Source: Paenibacillus sp. J5C2022 (GTDB lineage: Bacteria > Bacillota > Bacilli > Paenibacillales > Paenibacillaceae). From it: a stretch of DNA of 64,000 bases. Shown here in pieces: positions 44,033 through 51,977 of the stretch. Numbering within the stretch: position 1 is the first letter of the stretch; each line of letters starts with the position of its first letter. The translations under genes and the position numbers were made by a program. Location of the stretch: contig NZ_JAOQJC010000005.1 in the NCBI RefSeq assembly GCF_025567625.1, forward strand, positions 186,001 to 250,000. Reading direction: 5' to 3'. A model generated the notes under the pieces. It saw nothing but the letters and a program-made list of their open reading frames with translations, searched no databases and was not told the origin of the DNA.

Positions 44033-44665
44033 TTATGACGGCTTCCTGAATGCCAGAGACAGCCATGCGCAGAGGAAGCTGGCTGCAGACAGACCCACTG
44101 TAAACCACTTCACTGTCGTCACATCATCCTCTAGTTCGTTCGGCAAGTAGGGATATACGCCATAGGTGTAATCTACCGTATCATTAAGGAACAGCCAGCA
44201 TGCGGCTACAGCCAATGCGCCTAGCCGCGCCTTCATAAATCGAAAGTACAATAATGCCTCTGCAGCCATGCCGAGATGGGAAGCGACCAGCATATAATGC
44301 TGCCAGTTCAGCACATCCCCTTGCGCTTGACCCGCAAATATCATGACAACTGCCCATACTCCGTATTTCACGGAACAGACGATGGCCAGCGCTTCAATGA
44401 TGAGCCTGCCGGCAGAAGCAAGCTTGGACAGCCGAGCGGGAGGAAACAGCAAGTAAAGCAAAGCCAAAGTAAAAAACAAGCTTGCGGTAGGCGAATCCGG
44501 CACAAACGGCAGCATCCATGCCGGCTTCGTTGCTGCCGTTACCTGCAGCTGATGGCCATACCAAATGTATCCATATATCGTTCCGAGCAAATTGACGATG
44601 AACAGCAGCCATAAAAAGCGGCGGTCCAACAGAAATGCCCGGCTCCAGAAAAAAGAAATGCCCAC
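44033..44665 (-). CDS. ypjA: YpjA-like integral membrane protein (DUF1405)
   Basis: About 210 aa with five to six membrane segments. LLFIVNLLGTIYGYIWYG and FVPDSPTASLFFTLALLYLL are typical DUF1405 stretches; no catalytic motif. Start GTG 44665 is seven bases after GGAGGG; ATG 44680 lies before that site and is less likely. Position between qcrC and ypjB is conserved in Bacillus. Function unknown. Confidence 0.83.
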   Translation of the reverse strand: MGISFFWSRAFLLDRRFLWLLFIVNLLGTIYGYIWYGHQLQVTAATKPAWMLPFVPDSPTASLFFTLALLYLLFPPARLSKLASAGRLIIEALAIVCSVKYGVWAVVMIFAGQAQGDVLNWQHYMLVASHLGMAAEALLYFRFMKARLGALAVAACWLFLNDTVDYTYGVYPYLPNELEDDVTTVKWFTVGLSAASFLCAWLSLAFRKPS

Positions 44666-44708
44666 TGCAATTCCCTCCATATCTTCGAGTTAGCCTGGCA
44701 CAGTGTTG

Positions 44709-44740
44709 AAAAAAACCTGATCGTTGATACGATCAGGTTT
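44709..44740 (-). terminator. Terminator after qcrABC
   Basis: Perfect stem CCTGATCGT / ACGATCAGG (12 pairs including the flanking AAA/TTT) with a four-base loop, then seven T on the minus strand. Confidence 0.92.
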
Positions 44741-44758
44741 CTCGAGAGGAATATAGTT

Positions 44759-45604
44759 TTACTGAGTTTGCTTCGTTAGCCAAGTCGCAATCTGATCCAC
44801 TTCATCAGCAGACAAAGCGGTAATGGCAGGCATGGAGTTTCTACCGTTCGTGATCACTCCGGTAATCTCCTCTTTCGACAGCTTGTTGCCTACCCCCAGC
44901 AAGGACGGACCTACCGCACCGTTCAGATCGTTAGCGTGGCAAGCCATACATTGCGCTTGATAAATCTCCATTGCCGGATCTTCCGGTTCGATAATGGCTG
45001 CCGCTTTCTTAAGCGGGTTCGGACGAGGCTTGCCGGCTTTGATCGCTTCCTCCGCACGCTCTGCGCGCAGATGATGCTCAGGCGTCTGTCCGTTCTTCTC
45101 CAGCATCTCCTGGTAATGATCCCAAGAGACGACTGTCAAGTAAATACAAGCAACGAGCGACAGCATCATCAGAGATGAAGCAATCGGACGGCGGTAGAAG
45201 CGGCGTTCCTTGCCCGTATCCAGGAAAGGAGCAAGCAGCAACGCGCCGAACATAATTGCCGGTATGGCCATCGTGCCAAGCAACACGTATTGTTGCGATA
45301 CGTATGGATATTTCAGAAATTGATACAGGAACAGGAAGTACCAGTCCGGCATCGGAATAAATGCCGCGTTCGTAGGATCGGCGGGATAACCGAGCGGAGG
45401 CGGCTCCGCGATCACCCATGCCAGGAATCCAACGAGCACAACGCATCCTACCATCCATTCCTTCAGCAAGAAGTTCGGAATGAAGGCTTCGGACTTCCCG
45501 GGGAAAGCCGTATAATCCGGCGGTGTCTGCCACGCCTCGCCTTTCTTCACCCGAGAATCGCCTACATATACTACTTTCTCGTTCGATTTATGACCGTGCG
45601 CCAT
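44759..45604 (-). CDS. qcrC: Menaquinol:cytochrome c reductase, cytochrome b/c subunit
   Basis: 281 aa. N-terminal half corresponds to the last membrane helices of cytochrome b (subunit IV; PMPDWYFLFLYQFLKY carries the PDWY motif near the quinol site). The C-terminal half is a fused cytochrome c with CMACH haem attachment (about residue 222) and axial Met near NSMPAIT. Third gene of qcrABC, RBS GGGAGG. Confidence 0.95.
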   Translation of the reverse strand: MAHGHKSNEKVVYVGDSRVKKGEAWQTPPDYTAFPGKSEAFIPNFLLKEWMVGCVVLVGFLAWVIAEPPPLGYPADPTNAAFIPMPDWYFLFLYQFLKYPYVSQQYVLLGTMAIPAIMFGALLLAPFLDTGKERRFYRRPIASSLMMLSLVACIYLTVVSWDHYQEMLEKNGQTPEHHLRAERAEEAIKAGKPRPNPLKKAAAIIEPEDPAMEIYQAQCMACHANDLNGAVGPSLLGVGNKLSKEEITGVITNGRNSMPAITALSADEVDQIATWLTKQTQ

Positions 45605-45622
45605 TAGTTAGCCTCCCTTCGC

Positions 45623-46294
45623 TTATAGTGGTCCTGAAATGCCTTGCTTCCGAATCATCAGGAAGTGCGCTGCCAGCAGCGCAATTAGAGCGCCAGGCAA
45701 GAAGAACACATGAATCGCGAAGAAGCGAGTCAATGTCTGTGCGCCTACGATATCGCCGCCGTACAGGAAATCGGCGATATACGATCCGATGTAAGGTACG
45801 GATGCTGCAATCTCAACCCCTACTTTAGTTGCGTAGTAAGCTTTGTTGTCCCATGGCAGCAGGTATCCTGTGAAGCCTAGGCCAAGCATAATGAAGAATA
45901 TCAACATCCCGACTACCCAGTTCATCTCACGCGGAGCCTTGTAGGATCCGGTAAAGAAGACGCGCAGCGTATGTAGGAACATCATGACGATGACAAGGCT
46001 TGCCCCAAAATGATGCATGCCTCTGACGATCTGTCCGAAGGCAACCTGATGCTGCAGGAAGTCAACGCTTGCATAAGCGTTAATAATATCCGGTACGTAA
46101 TACATGGTCAGGAACATGCCGGATAGAATCTGAATAATGGTGATGAAAAACGTCAAGCCGCCGAAGCAATATACGAATGCAGAGAAGTGATGGGCCGGGT
46201 TAACGTGCTCAGGCACTTCATGATCGGCTACATCTCTCCATAACGGCGTAATGTCAAGACGTTCATCGATCCAGTTGTATACGGTTTTAAACAT
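45623..46294 (-). CDS. qcrB: Menaquinol:cytochrome c reductase, cytochrome b subunit
   Basis: Cytochrome b6-type subunit, 223 aa, four membrane helices. Haem-binding His pairs are in MHHFGASLVIVMMFLHTLRVF and FFAIHVFFLPGALIALLAAH; a Cys for the extra haem c is expected near the N-terminus (YCFGG). ATG 46294 follows AAGGAGGG. Works with QcrA and QcrC. Confidence 0.95.
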   Translation of the reverse strand: MFKTVYNWIDERLDITPLWRDVADHEVPEHVNPAHHFSAFVYCFGGLTFFITIIQILSGMFLTMYYVPDIINAYASVDFLQHQVAFGQIVRGMHHFGASLVIVMMFLHTLRVFFTGSYKAPREMNWVVGMLIFFIMLGLGFTGYLLPWDNKAYYATKVGVEIAASVPYIGSYIADFLYGGDIVGAQTLTRFFAIHVFFLPGALIALLAAHFLMIRKQGISGPL

Positions 46295-46311
46295 CTGAAA
46301 ATACGCCCTCC

Positions 46312-46848
46312 TTACACTCTAGAATTTGGCTTCAGTGGTCCCAAATAAACGAATCCGTTTTCTTTGTTCACTTCGACTTCATATTCATCCAGCGGCGCAT
46401 TGGCAACTGCGATGTTTTTGCCGTCTTTGGAATAACGGGCGTCGTGACAAGGACAATCGTACTCGTTGTGCCCCTTGGTATTCCAGAAGATCGTACAGCC
46501 CAAATGTTTGCACACTGGCGACAAAGCAAAAATGTTGCCTTGCGCATCCTTCGAAATCCAAGCGACCAGCTCGGGCTCGCTCTCATACCATCCGTCAATT
46601 TGATGGATCTTGAACTTCACTTCCAACGGTTCGGTCGTAATTTTGCTTTCTTCCACAACCTTCACGAAAGTGCCCTCGCCTTTCTTCATCAGCAGAGGGT
46701 CAACTGCAAAGCGAACCATCGGCAATACCGCGCCGCCCATCATGAAGGCCGTCGTGCCGCCGAGCGTGTAGGACAAAAACTGACGCCGGGACATTTCTTT
46801 GCGCTGTGCTGGCCGATGTGCCGCATCATGTTGTTCATGGTTACTCAT
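46312..46848 (-). CDS. qcrA: Menaquinol:cytochrome c reductase, Rieske iron-sulfur subunit
   Basis: 178 aa. The twin-arginine-type motif SRRQFLSYTLGG precedes one membrane anchor (about 35-60). The Rieske 2Fe-2S ligands are in CKHLGCTIFW and CPCHDARYS. ATG 46848 follows GGGGG; an open frame continues upstream but lacks a site. First gene of qcrABC. Confidence 0.96.
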   Translation of the reverse strand: MSNHEQHDAAHRPAQRKEMSRRQFLSYTLGGTTAFMMGGAVLPMVRFAVDPLLMKKGEGTFVKVVEESKITTEPLEVKFKIHQIDGWYESEPELVAWISKDAQGNIFALSPVCKHLGCTIFWNTKGHNEYDCPCHDARYSKDGKNIAVANAPLDEYEVEVNKENGFVYLGPLKPNSRV

Positions 46849-46929
46849 TATCTGTTCCAACCCCCTTTGCCAACCATCTCTTCTGTTTTGCCGCATGGCA
46901 AAAACACATTACGAACTAGGACATAACTT

Positions 46930-46958
46930 ATAATAGCCTAGGTGCTTGGGAGCGTCAA
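46930..46958 (-). promoter_or_regulatory. Promoter of qcrABC
   Basis: Minus strand -35 TTGACG (46958-46953), 17-bp spacer, -10 TATTAT (46935-46930). The roughly 75-base untranslated leader carries a TGTTTTGCC / GGCAAAAACA hairpin (46884-46906). The region from here to 47101 holds no gene. Confidence 0.72.
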
Positions 46959-47101
46959 GAATATGGCTGGATATTTGCGTCATTATGGAAATCGCGTTCA
47001 TTAATTTGTTGTCATTTTGTCACATTTGACCTTCTATGGGTTATGTTTTCCCCCAAAAGGATGGCAATTATTCAGTTCCCTTCCAGTTTCATGTCACAAA
47101 T

Positions 47102-47512
47102 TCAACTCCATAGCGCTCTTATGACGGCAGACACTTCACTTTGCTCAGGCAGCGCTCCTTCCGCAGTCGGACTCAAGACGAGATCCGCTGCTTCGCACGC
47201 CAGCTCCAGGGAGCCATTCGCCGTCAAGACAATGACATATGTAAATCCTGCACCTCGCAGCGCTTCGCACCACCTCGCCAGCATCTTGCTGTACTCCGGT
47301 CCATCGCTCCAATAATGGCAAGCAGGGTACGTTACGACTCTGCCCTTGAACGGCATCTCTACCATATCCATCATATCCCTCAGCCGTTCCAGACAGGCTG
47401 TTGCCTCAGGCGGGGACTCCTGCCCCGTCATTCCTGTCACAGGCAGCAGACATGTATCCAGATACGGAGCCAGCTCCTGCCATTTGTCCTGTTCGATCTC
47501 GCTGAACTTCAT
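47102..47512 (-). CDS. ypiF: YpiF-like protein (DUF2487)
   Basis: 136 aa, cytoplasmic, no signal peptide. FSEIEQDKWQELAPYLDTCLLPVTGM and CHYWSDGPEYSKMLARWCEALRGAGFTYVIVLT match the YpiF family, found before qcrA in Bacillus. Function unknown. ATG 47512 follows TTGGAGG; the frame begins further out at 47533 without a site. Confidence 0.8.
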   Translation of the reverse strand: MKFSEIEQDKWQELAPYLDTCLLPVTGMTGQESPPEATACLERLRDMMDMVEMPFKGRVVTYPACHYWSDGPEYSKMLARWCEALRGAGFTYVIVLTANGSLELACEAADLVLSPTAEGALPEQSEVSAVIRALWS

Positions 47513-47574
47513 TCCAATTCCTCCAATACTCAATCAATCGCAGCATTAAGTATTTCTGCTTATTGCATTGTACA

Positions 47575-47646
47575 AAAGAAAGCTTCCAATTGCCAGAAGG
47601 ATTTGAACAGATGCTGTTCTCAGCCTGGCAATCGGAAGCTTTTTTC
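47575..47646 (-). terminator. Bidirectional terminator after the IDEAL-domain gene
   Basis: 16-base arms (47581-47596 with 47625-47640, one mismatch) around a 28-base loop. T-rich on both exits (T6 on plus, TTCTTTT on minus). It overlaps the stop of the gene ending at 47645. Confidence 0.85.
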
Positions 47647-47830
47647 AGTCTTTGTGAAGCTCATTCAATTGTTTGGTTAGAGAATAGAACGTATCCTCGT
47701 CCCCGGCAGCAAGCGCCTTGTCGATGGCAGCGTTCAACTGTTCCGATTGATACTTTTGAATGGCTTCATCCAGTACCATCTCGGCGAACAAGCCGAGCAT
47801 TGCCTCGTATGTGATTTTCATTTTGTCCAT
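47645..47830 (-). CDS. Small IDEAL-domain protein
   Basis: 61 aa from ATG 47830, six bases after GGAGGTG. The sequence LDEAIQKYQSEQLNAAIDKALAAGDEDTFYSLTKQLNEL fits the IDEAL domain, a short helical module that in YpiB forms the C-terminal part. Here it stands alone, next to ypiF as in Bacillus. Longer readings from 47869 lack a ribosome site. Confidence 0.78.
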   Translation of the reverse strand: MDKMKITYEAMLGLFAEMVLDEAIQKYQSEQLNAAIDKALAAGDEDTFYSLTKQLNELHKD

Positions 47831-47852
47831 AGGATACACCTCCATAGCGGCG

Positions 47853-48356
47853 TTAGCTCCTATATTCAATCCCTTTCGTCACATAGCTCTCCATCGTCCA
47901 TTTCATTCGCTGCAAATCATCCTCTGTCAATTCTCTTACGACTTTGGCAGGTGTTCCGAGAGAAAGCGTATAGGAAGGAATTTTTTTGTTCTCTGTCACA
48001 ATCGATCCGGCTCCTATTAAAGCATATTCACCGATGTCGGCGCCGTTCAGTACGATTGCCCCCATTCCGATCAATGTGCCCTTGCCTATCGAGCAGCCAT
48101 GAATGATCGCGCTGTGGCCGACAGATACTTCATCCCCCAGCAGCAGCGGCTGATCCGTGTTCACATGCCCGACAACTCCATCCTGAATGTTGCAGCTATG
48201 GCCGATTACGATAGGCGCCAGATCGCCTCTGAGCACTGCGTTGAACCATACCGTGCTCTTTGCTCCGATTGATACTTCTCCGATCACTTTCGCTCCTTCA
48301 GCAATATAGCAATCGGAATGAACTGCCGGCACTATCCCTTTGTAAGGCAACAGCAT
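47853..48356 (-). CDS. Gamma carbonic anhydrase family protein
   Basis: 167 aa left-handed beta-helix with hexapeptide repeats (VIGEVSIGAKSTVWFNAVLRGDLAPIVIG). Zinc His residues are in DGVVGHVN and SVGHSAIIHGC. Close to the YtoA/YrdA group, whose carbonic anhydrase activity is often unproven. ATG 48356 follows GGGAGAG. Confidence 0.86.
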   Translation of the reverse strand: MLLPYKGIVPAVHSDCYIAEGAKVIGEVSIGAKSTVWFNAVLRGDLAPIVIGHSCNIQDGVVGHVNTDQPLLLGDEVSVGHSAIIHGCSIGKGTLIGMGAIVLNGADIGEYALIGAGSIVTENKKIPSYTLSLGTPAKVVRELTEDDLQRMKWTMESYVTKGIEYRS

Positions 48357-48419
48357 ATCGCCATCTCTCCCTTCATTAGTCGGGGAGATTCTAACAAGGC
48401 TGCCGTCGAAAGTCAATCT

Positions 48420-49595
48420 TTATCGCTGCGCGGAGACTACCCCGCTGGAGACAACCGCATCGCCCCATCTGGTCATGCGTATGACCGTTCCATGCTGAGG
48501 GTGCTCCCCTATCCGCAGCAAGCCCAGATGCATCATCATCGTCAACACCCGCACTTCCAGTATGGATGAGGCATTGTCGTAGTAATACGGCTTAATGAAC
48601 GGCTCCAGCGCTTCCTTGATCGATAGGAAGGTTACCCACTCCGTTGCCAGTGCATGAATCCAATGCACGAGCGAGAGCAGATTGGGAATCGGTCCCTTAT
48701 AGAGCTTCAGCCAGTACTGATACATGCGCTCTTCCTCCAGCACGGGAGAAGCCGAGATGCGTTCCAAGCCTTCTGCCGTAACCTCCAGCGTCTCATGGTT
48801 CTCGCGCAAGTAGCCGGAGTAATAGCAATAATCGTACAGAAAGGAAAGGCGATTAGGATAATGATTGAAATGCCGCCCGTATCCGAATCTCCATGCTCCC
48901 TTCAGAGGGAGCGTCTCCTGCACGCTTAATCGGTCTAGCAATGCTTGAATGTGCCTCTTATACATGGAACCATCTGCGGACAGCTGCACATGATTCTGGC
49001 AGGCGTAATGCAGCAATGATTTCACGTCGCTCCCCAGCAAGTGCTGTTCATCCCGGTAGAGAGGAGGCTCTTCCATATAGTGAAGCTGTGAAGCCAACCT
49101 GCGCTTCATCACTTCCTGGAATCTCCCCTTCAGGTCGTTAGGTACTTGAAACAAATACTTTCCGGGACCTGTAAAGCCGTTGAACAGCCACCCTTGATGC
49201 TTGAAGCGGAGAATCATTTCTCTTGGACTGGGCGGCTCCTGCTTGGCATCCACTTTACGCTTGCTCTTGCGAGACTTCGTCTTCGATGCCGTGCCTGTCG
49301 CTGCATCGGCATCCGTCTTCTGTTCCAATCCAAATCTGCTCTGCTGAACCCGTGCCACCAGGTCCTCCAGACTGTACGACTCTCTCGTATCGAACAATAG
49401 CGAATTGAGAAATCGCAAGTCTTCCAGCTTCATATCATGCACTTGTCTCTCGAATACGTCGTTTCGTCCCATCGTTGTCAGTATCGCTTGGATCAGTTCG
49501 TTCTTGGAATTGCTGCTGCACTCGCATGAATAAGCATTCGCAATTCGCGTAAGCTGTCCAATATCCGCATATCCTAGCATATCCGATAAATTCAT
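48420..49595 (-). CDS. Protein of unknown function
   Basis: 391 aa, no signal or membrane segment. The N-terminal part (MLGYADIGQLTRIANAYSC, LIQAILTTMG, LRFLNSLLFDTRESYSLEDL) looks like small helical DNA-binding modules, followed by a Lys/Arg-rich linker (KTKSRKSKRKVDAK). The C-terminal part has winged-helix-like stretches (LEVTAEGLERISAS, LLRIGEHPQHGTVIRMT). The layout recalls the N-terminal accessory region of XPB/Ssl2-type helicases, but no helicase motif is present. Function not assigned. Confidence 0.75.
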   Translation of the reverse strand: MNLSDMLGYADIGQLTRIANAYSCECSSNSKNELIQAILTTMGRNDVFERQVHDMKLEDLRFLNSLLFDTRESYSLEDLVARVQQSRFGLEQKTDADAATGTASKTKSRKSKRKVDAKQEPPSPREMILRFKHQGWLFNGFTGPGKYLFQVPNDLKGRFQEVMKRRLASQLHYMEEPPLYRDEQHLLGSDVKSLLHYACQNHVQLSADGSMYKRHIQALLDRLSVQETLPLKGAWRFGYGRHFNHYPNRLSFLYDYCYYSGYLRENHETLEVTAEGLERISASPVLEEERMYQYWLKLYKGPIPNLLSLVHWIHALATEWVTFLSIKEALEPFIKPYYYDNASSILEVRVLTMMMHLGLLRIGEHPQHGTVIRMTRWGDAVVSSGVVSAQR

Positions 49596-49707
49596 AGCTC
49601 TCTCCTTTCCGTTATGTTGGGCAAGAAGCTATTACTTCAATCGAAGGTGTTACTACCATTATGGGAAATTTCACGGTTTTCATACGTATCGGGGAATGAT
49701 CAAATGC

Positions 49708-49757
49708 GAAGAGGGCCAGCTTATCCGAAGACCTCCGGATGAAAGCTGACCCTCTAA
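49708..49757 (-). terminator. Terminator-like hairpin after the phosphatase gene
   Basis: Long imperfect stem (AGAGGG..AGCTTATCCG with CGGAT..AAGCT..CCCTCT) but only a weak T-rich exit on the minus strand. Confidence 0.55.
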
Positions 49758-49766
49758 TGAAGAACT

Positions 49767-50342
49767 CTACTGTTCGTTCAAGTGCTTCGTACAATTATGA
49801 AGGAGCGGCCCCCAGCCCTCCTCAACCCGTTGTAATATAGAATATGATACATTACCTAGTCGCTCGTCCTGCAGCCTCGGACATAACGAGAGCAGCATCT
49901 CGGCTATGAAGCTGCCGTGCGTAACGATAAGGACATTCCCGGCTTCACGGTCCAATCCGTCCAATAAGCGTCTACCTCGCTCGACAATCTGCTCCGAAGT
50001 CTCAATGCCCAGGTCAAGCTTGCGCCAATTCGGCCCCCATCTGGCGATACGTTCCGACTCCGTCGTGCCTTCCGCTTGTCCGAAATGCCGTTCGCGAAGC
50101 GCCGTCGCGGGCGCCATCAGCGGTATATGCAATGCGCTTGCGATTTCTTCCGCAGTCGCTCGCGCACGCCGCAAATCGCTGGAGATGACATAATCCCATA
50201 TTCGCTCATCCTCCGACAGCCGATCTGCTACAGCCTTCGCTTGCCGAAATCCTTCCTTATTCAATGGGATATCCGTCTGTCCCTGAATAATGCCATTCGC
50301 ATTCCAGTCTGTCTGTCCGTGTCTGACAAATCCGATTAACAT
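49767..50342 (-). CDS. Histidine phosphatase family protein
   Basis: 191 aa of the phosphoglycerate mutase superfamily. Catalytic RHG in FVRHGQTDWNANG, second His in VTHGSFIAEML, acid/base Glu in LRERHFGQAEG. Substrate unknown; family members include cobalamin and sugar phosphatases. ATG 50342 is six bases after AGGAGA; ATG 50348 lies on the site. Confidence 0.88.
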   Translation of the reverse strand: MLIGFVRHGQTDWNANGIIQGQTDIPLNKEGFRQAKAVADRLSEDERIWDYVISSDLRRARATAEEIASALHIPLMAPATALRERHFGQAEGTTESERIARWGPNWRKLDLGIETSEQIVERGRRLLDGLDREAGNVLIVTHGSFIAEMLLSLCPRLQDERLGNVSYSILQRVEEGWGPLLHNCTKHLNEQ

Positions 50343-50383
50343 CAACATTCTCCTCTTTCATCGCTTATGAAGCCATCCGCCGC

Positions 50384-50986
50384 CTAGTTTCTCGTTCTTG
50401 CCAGCCAATTCAATACCAGCAAGCATAAGATTAATCCAATCAAGGAGAGAGCGATATAATAATGAGGAAATGCGGGGACAACCTCCAGCACTACCGGGTC
50501 GCTAATACTGGCAACGGGTATTTCGGCATAGAGGGAGGCTTTCACGACCGCTCCCGCCGTAGAGGCGTTGGCCGTCTCCATCAGACCGGACAACTCGCTT
50601 AGTTTAACCGGCTGCTCAGCATCCTTGCCGTCGAAAACAAATACAAACAAGGCACAGGCAAACATCGCCATACACGCTGCGATTACAATTGAAATATTGC
50701 GCTTGAACGCCTTCGTGAACTTGTAGCTCTTGGTCGGCACGGACATGAGTGATGTGCTGGCATATATTCTCTCCATCACATTCCGGTTCATCCCTTCCAG
50801 GGAGCCGAATGTCTCCGCATGTACGGAAGAGTCCTGAATAAGCCGCCGGCTTGCTTCCCATATTTCGAATTCCTCACGACATGCAGCACAATGCGTCAGA
50901 TGAGAATCGACAGCCGCACGCTCTTCATCGTCCTCCTTCAAGTCCCAGTATTCACTTAACCTCTGCTGCGCTTCCGTACATTTCAT
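50384..50986 (-). CDS. Anti-sigma factor with zinc-finger (zf-HC2)
   Basis: 200 aa. N-terminal zinc-binding anti-sigma domain with SHLTHCAACREEF (H-x3-C-x2-C). Two membrane segments: about 95-115 (ISIVIAACMAMFACALFVFVF) and a C-terminal one near 172-192 (IALSLIGLILCLLVLNWLA). It should hold the sigma factor at the membrane until a signal arrives. Start overlaps the sigma gene stop as ATGA. Confidence 0.9.
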   Translation of the reverse strand: MKCTEAQQRLSEYWDLKEDDEERAAVDSHLTHCAACREEFEIWEASRRLIQDSSVHAETFGSLEGMNRNVMERIYASTSLMSVPTKSYKFTKAFKRNISIVIAACMAMFACALFVFVFDGKDAEQPVKLSELSGLMETANASTAGAVVKASLYAEIPVASISDPVVLEVVPAFPHYYIALSLIGLILCLLVLNWLARTRN

Positions 50987-51579
50987 CGTGTATTCATCCT
51001 CTCGAATTGTTCCGTCTCCGACGCAGCTCCGAAGTAAGGCTCAAGCTGATCTTTCACACTTGTCCTTGCGCGGAACAACAGCGACTTGACAGAACTGACC
51101 GTCTGCCCCAATATGGTTGCGATCTCTTGATAGTCGAGCTGGTCATATTCACGAAGAATCAGGGCTGATCGCTGCTTCTCCGGCAACCGGTTAATGGCCT
51201 GTCTGACGAGCGCCATCCGTTCGTTGCGCAGCGCATGCGCTTCGGGAGCCAGCTCGTCAGATTCCGGCGGCTCGAATCCGACGTCTTCCAGCGAGACGTT
51301 GATCGCTTTCACCTTGCGAAGCTCGCTTAGCACCGTGTTCCGGGCAATCGTATATAACCAAGTTGAGAAGGAAGCATCCATCTCGCGGAAGGAATGCAGG
51401 CTGCGATAAGCTTTGTAGAACGTCTCGGAACAGAGGTCCTCCGACATCTGCTCCAGCTTCGCACTCTTCAACATATGATAAATGAAAGCCATGATCTTCC
51501 TCTGATATCGCTGCATAAGCTCCGAGTAAAGCTCGACATTGCCATCCTTTATCTCACGTATTAACTGGGAATCCGTCAT
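50983..51579 (-). CDS. ECF-type RNA polymerase sigma factor
   Basis: 198 aa from ATG 51579 after GGAGGAGG. Region 2 (LYSELMQRYQRKIMAFIYHML, DLCSETFYKAYRSLHSF, FSTWLYTIARNTVLSELRK) and region 4 HTH (LPEKQRSALILREYDQLDYQEIATILGQTVSSVKSLLFRARTSVK). Reads to 51771 have no site and run through the upstream hairpin. Cotranscribed with its cognate anti-sigma factor. Regulon unknown. Confidence 0.92.
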   Translation of the reverse strand: MTDSQLIREIKDGNVELYSELMQRYQRKIMAFIYHMLKSAKLEQMSEDLCSETFYKAYRSLHSFREMDASFSTWLYTIARNTVLSELRKVKAINVSLEDVGFEPPESDELAPEAHALRNERMALVRQAINRLPEKQRSALILREYDQLDYQEIATILGQTVSSVKSLLFRARTSVKDQLEPYFGAASETEQFERMNTR

Positions 51580-51673
51580 GACAGGCGAACCTCCTCCACC
51601 TGCACAATCGCTCCCCGTACTTTTGTTGTAACATTGTACTGAACGGGAAGCAAAAAGTTGCGGTCTTTTATTT

Positions 51674-51712
51674 AAAAAAAGAAAAAAACACGAGTAGTAT
51701 ACTATTCGTGTT
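51674..51712 (-). terminator. Near-perfect palindromic terminator upstream of the sigma gene
   Basis: A 26-bp palindrome at 51687-51712 (arms beginning AACACGA..TAGTA; one G-T pair) followed on the minus strand by TTTTTTTCTTTTTTT. With the hairpin at 51813-51830 it makes a double block before the sigma gene. Confidence 0.82.
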
Positions 51713-51803
51713 CGATGTGCAAATTCCTTCCCATTTCGACAAAAAGGATAATATTCCTTTTTCATCAACAAAATACATAATTATACTGAGTCGAAAAAAG
51801 AAC

Positions 51804-51887
51804 AAAAAAAAGACCACTCATATGAGTGGTTAGCGCTCATGCCGAGCGCTGCAGATATTGGATAGGAGTGGAGAGAAACCATACTGT
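51804..51887 (-). ncRNA. Candidate small RNA
   Basis: Predicted transcript of about 84 nt on the minus strand. It starts near 51887, seven bases after a perfect promoter, and ends in the terminator ACCACTCATATGAGTGGT (51813-51830) plus eight T. It has a CU-rich unpaired 5' part (positions 51880-51861, TCTCTCCACTCCTATC), then a first hairpin AGCGCTC/GAGCGCT (51832-51850). CU-rich loops that pair with ribosome sites are typical of Firmicute regulatory RNAs. A frame starting ATG 51883 exists but lacks a ribosome site. Confidence 0.6.
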
Positions 51888-51893
51888 ACTTTT

Positions 51894-51922
51894 ATTATAT
51901 GTATACGCTTCCATTTTGTCAA
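51894..51922 (-). promoter_or_regulatory. Consensus sigma-A promoter
   Basis: Perfect -35 TTGACA (51922-51917), 17-bp spacer, perfect -10 TATAAT (51899-51894) on the minus strand, directly after the tyrA terminator and aimed at the candidate small RNA. Confidence 0.88.
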
Positions 51923-51931
51923 CAGAAAAAA

Positions 51932-51965
51932 TTAAAACCCCGCACCAGCCGATTGACGCGGGGTT
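51932..51965 (-). terminator. Terminator after tyrA
   Basis: Arms AACCCCGC (51936-51943) and GCGGGGTT (51958-51965), then TTTTAATTTTTT on the minus strand; end of the aromatic supra-operon. Confidence 0.9.
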
Positions 51966-51977
51966 AAACAGCCTTGA

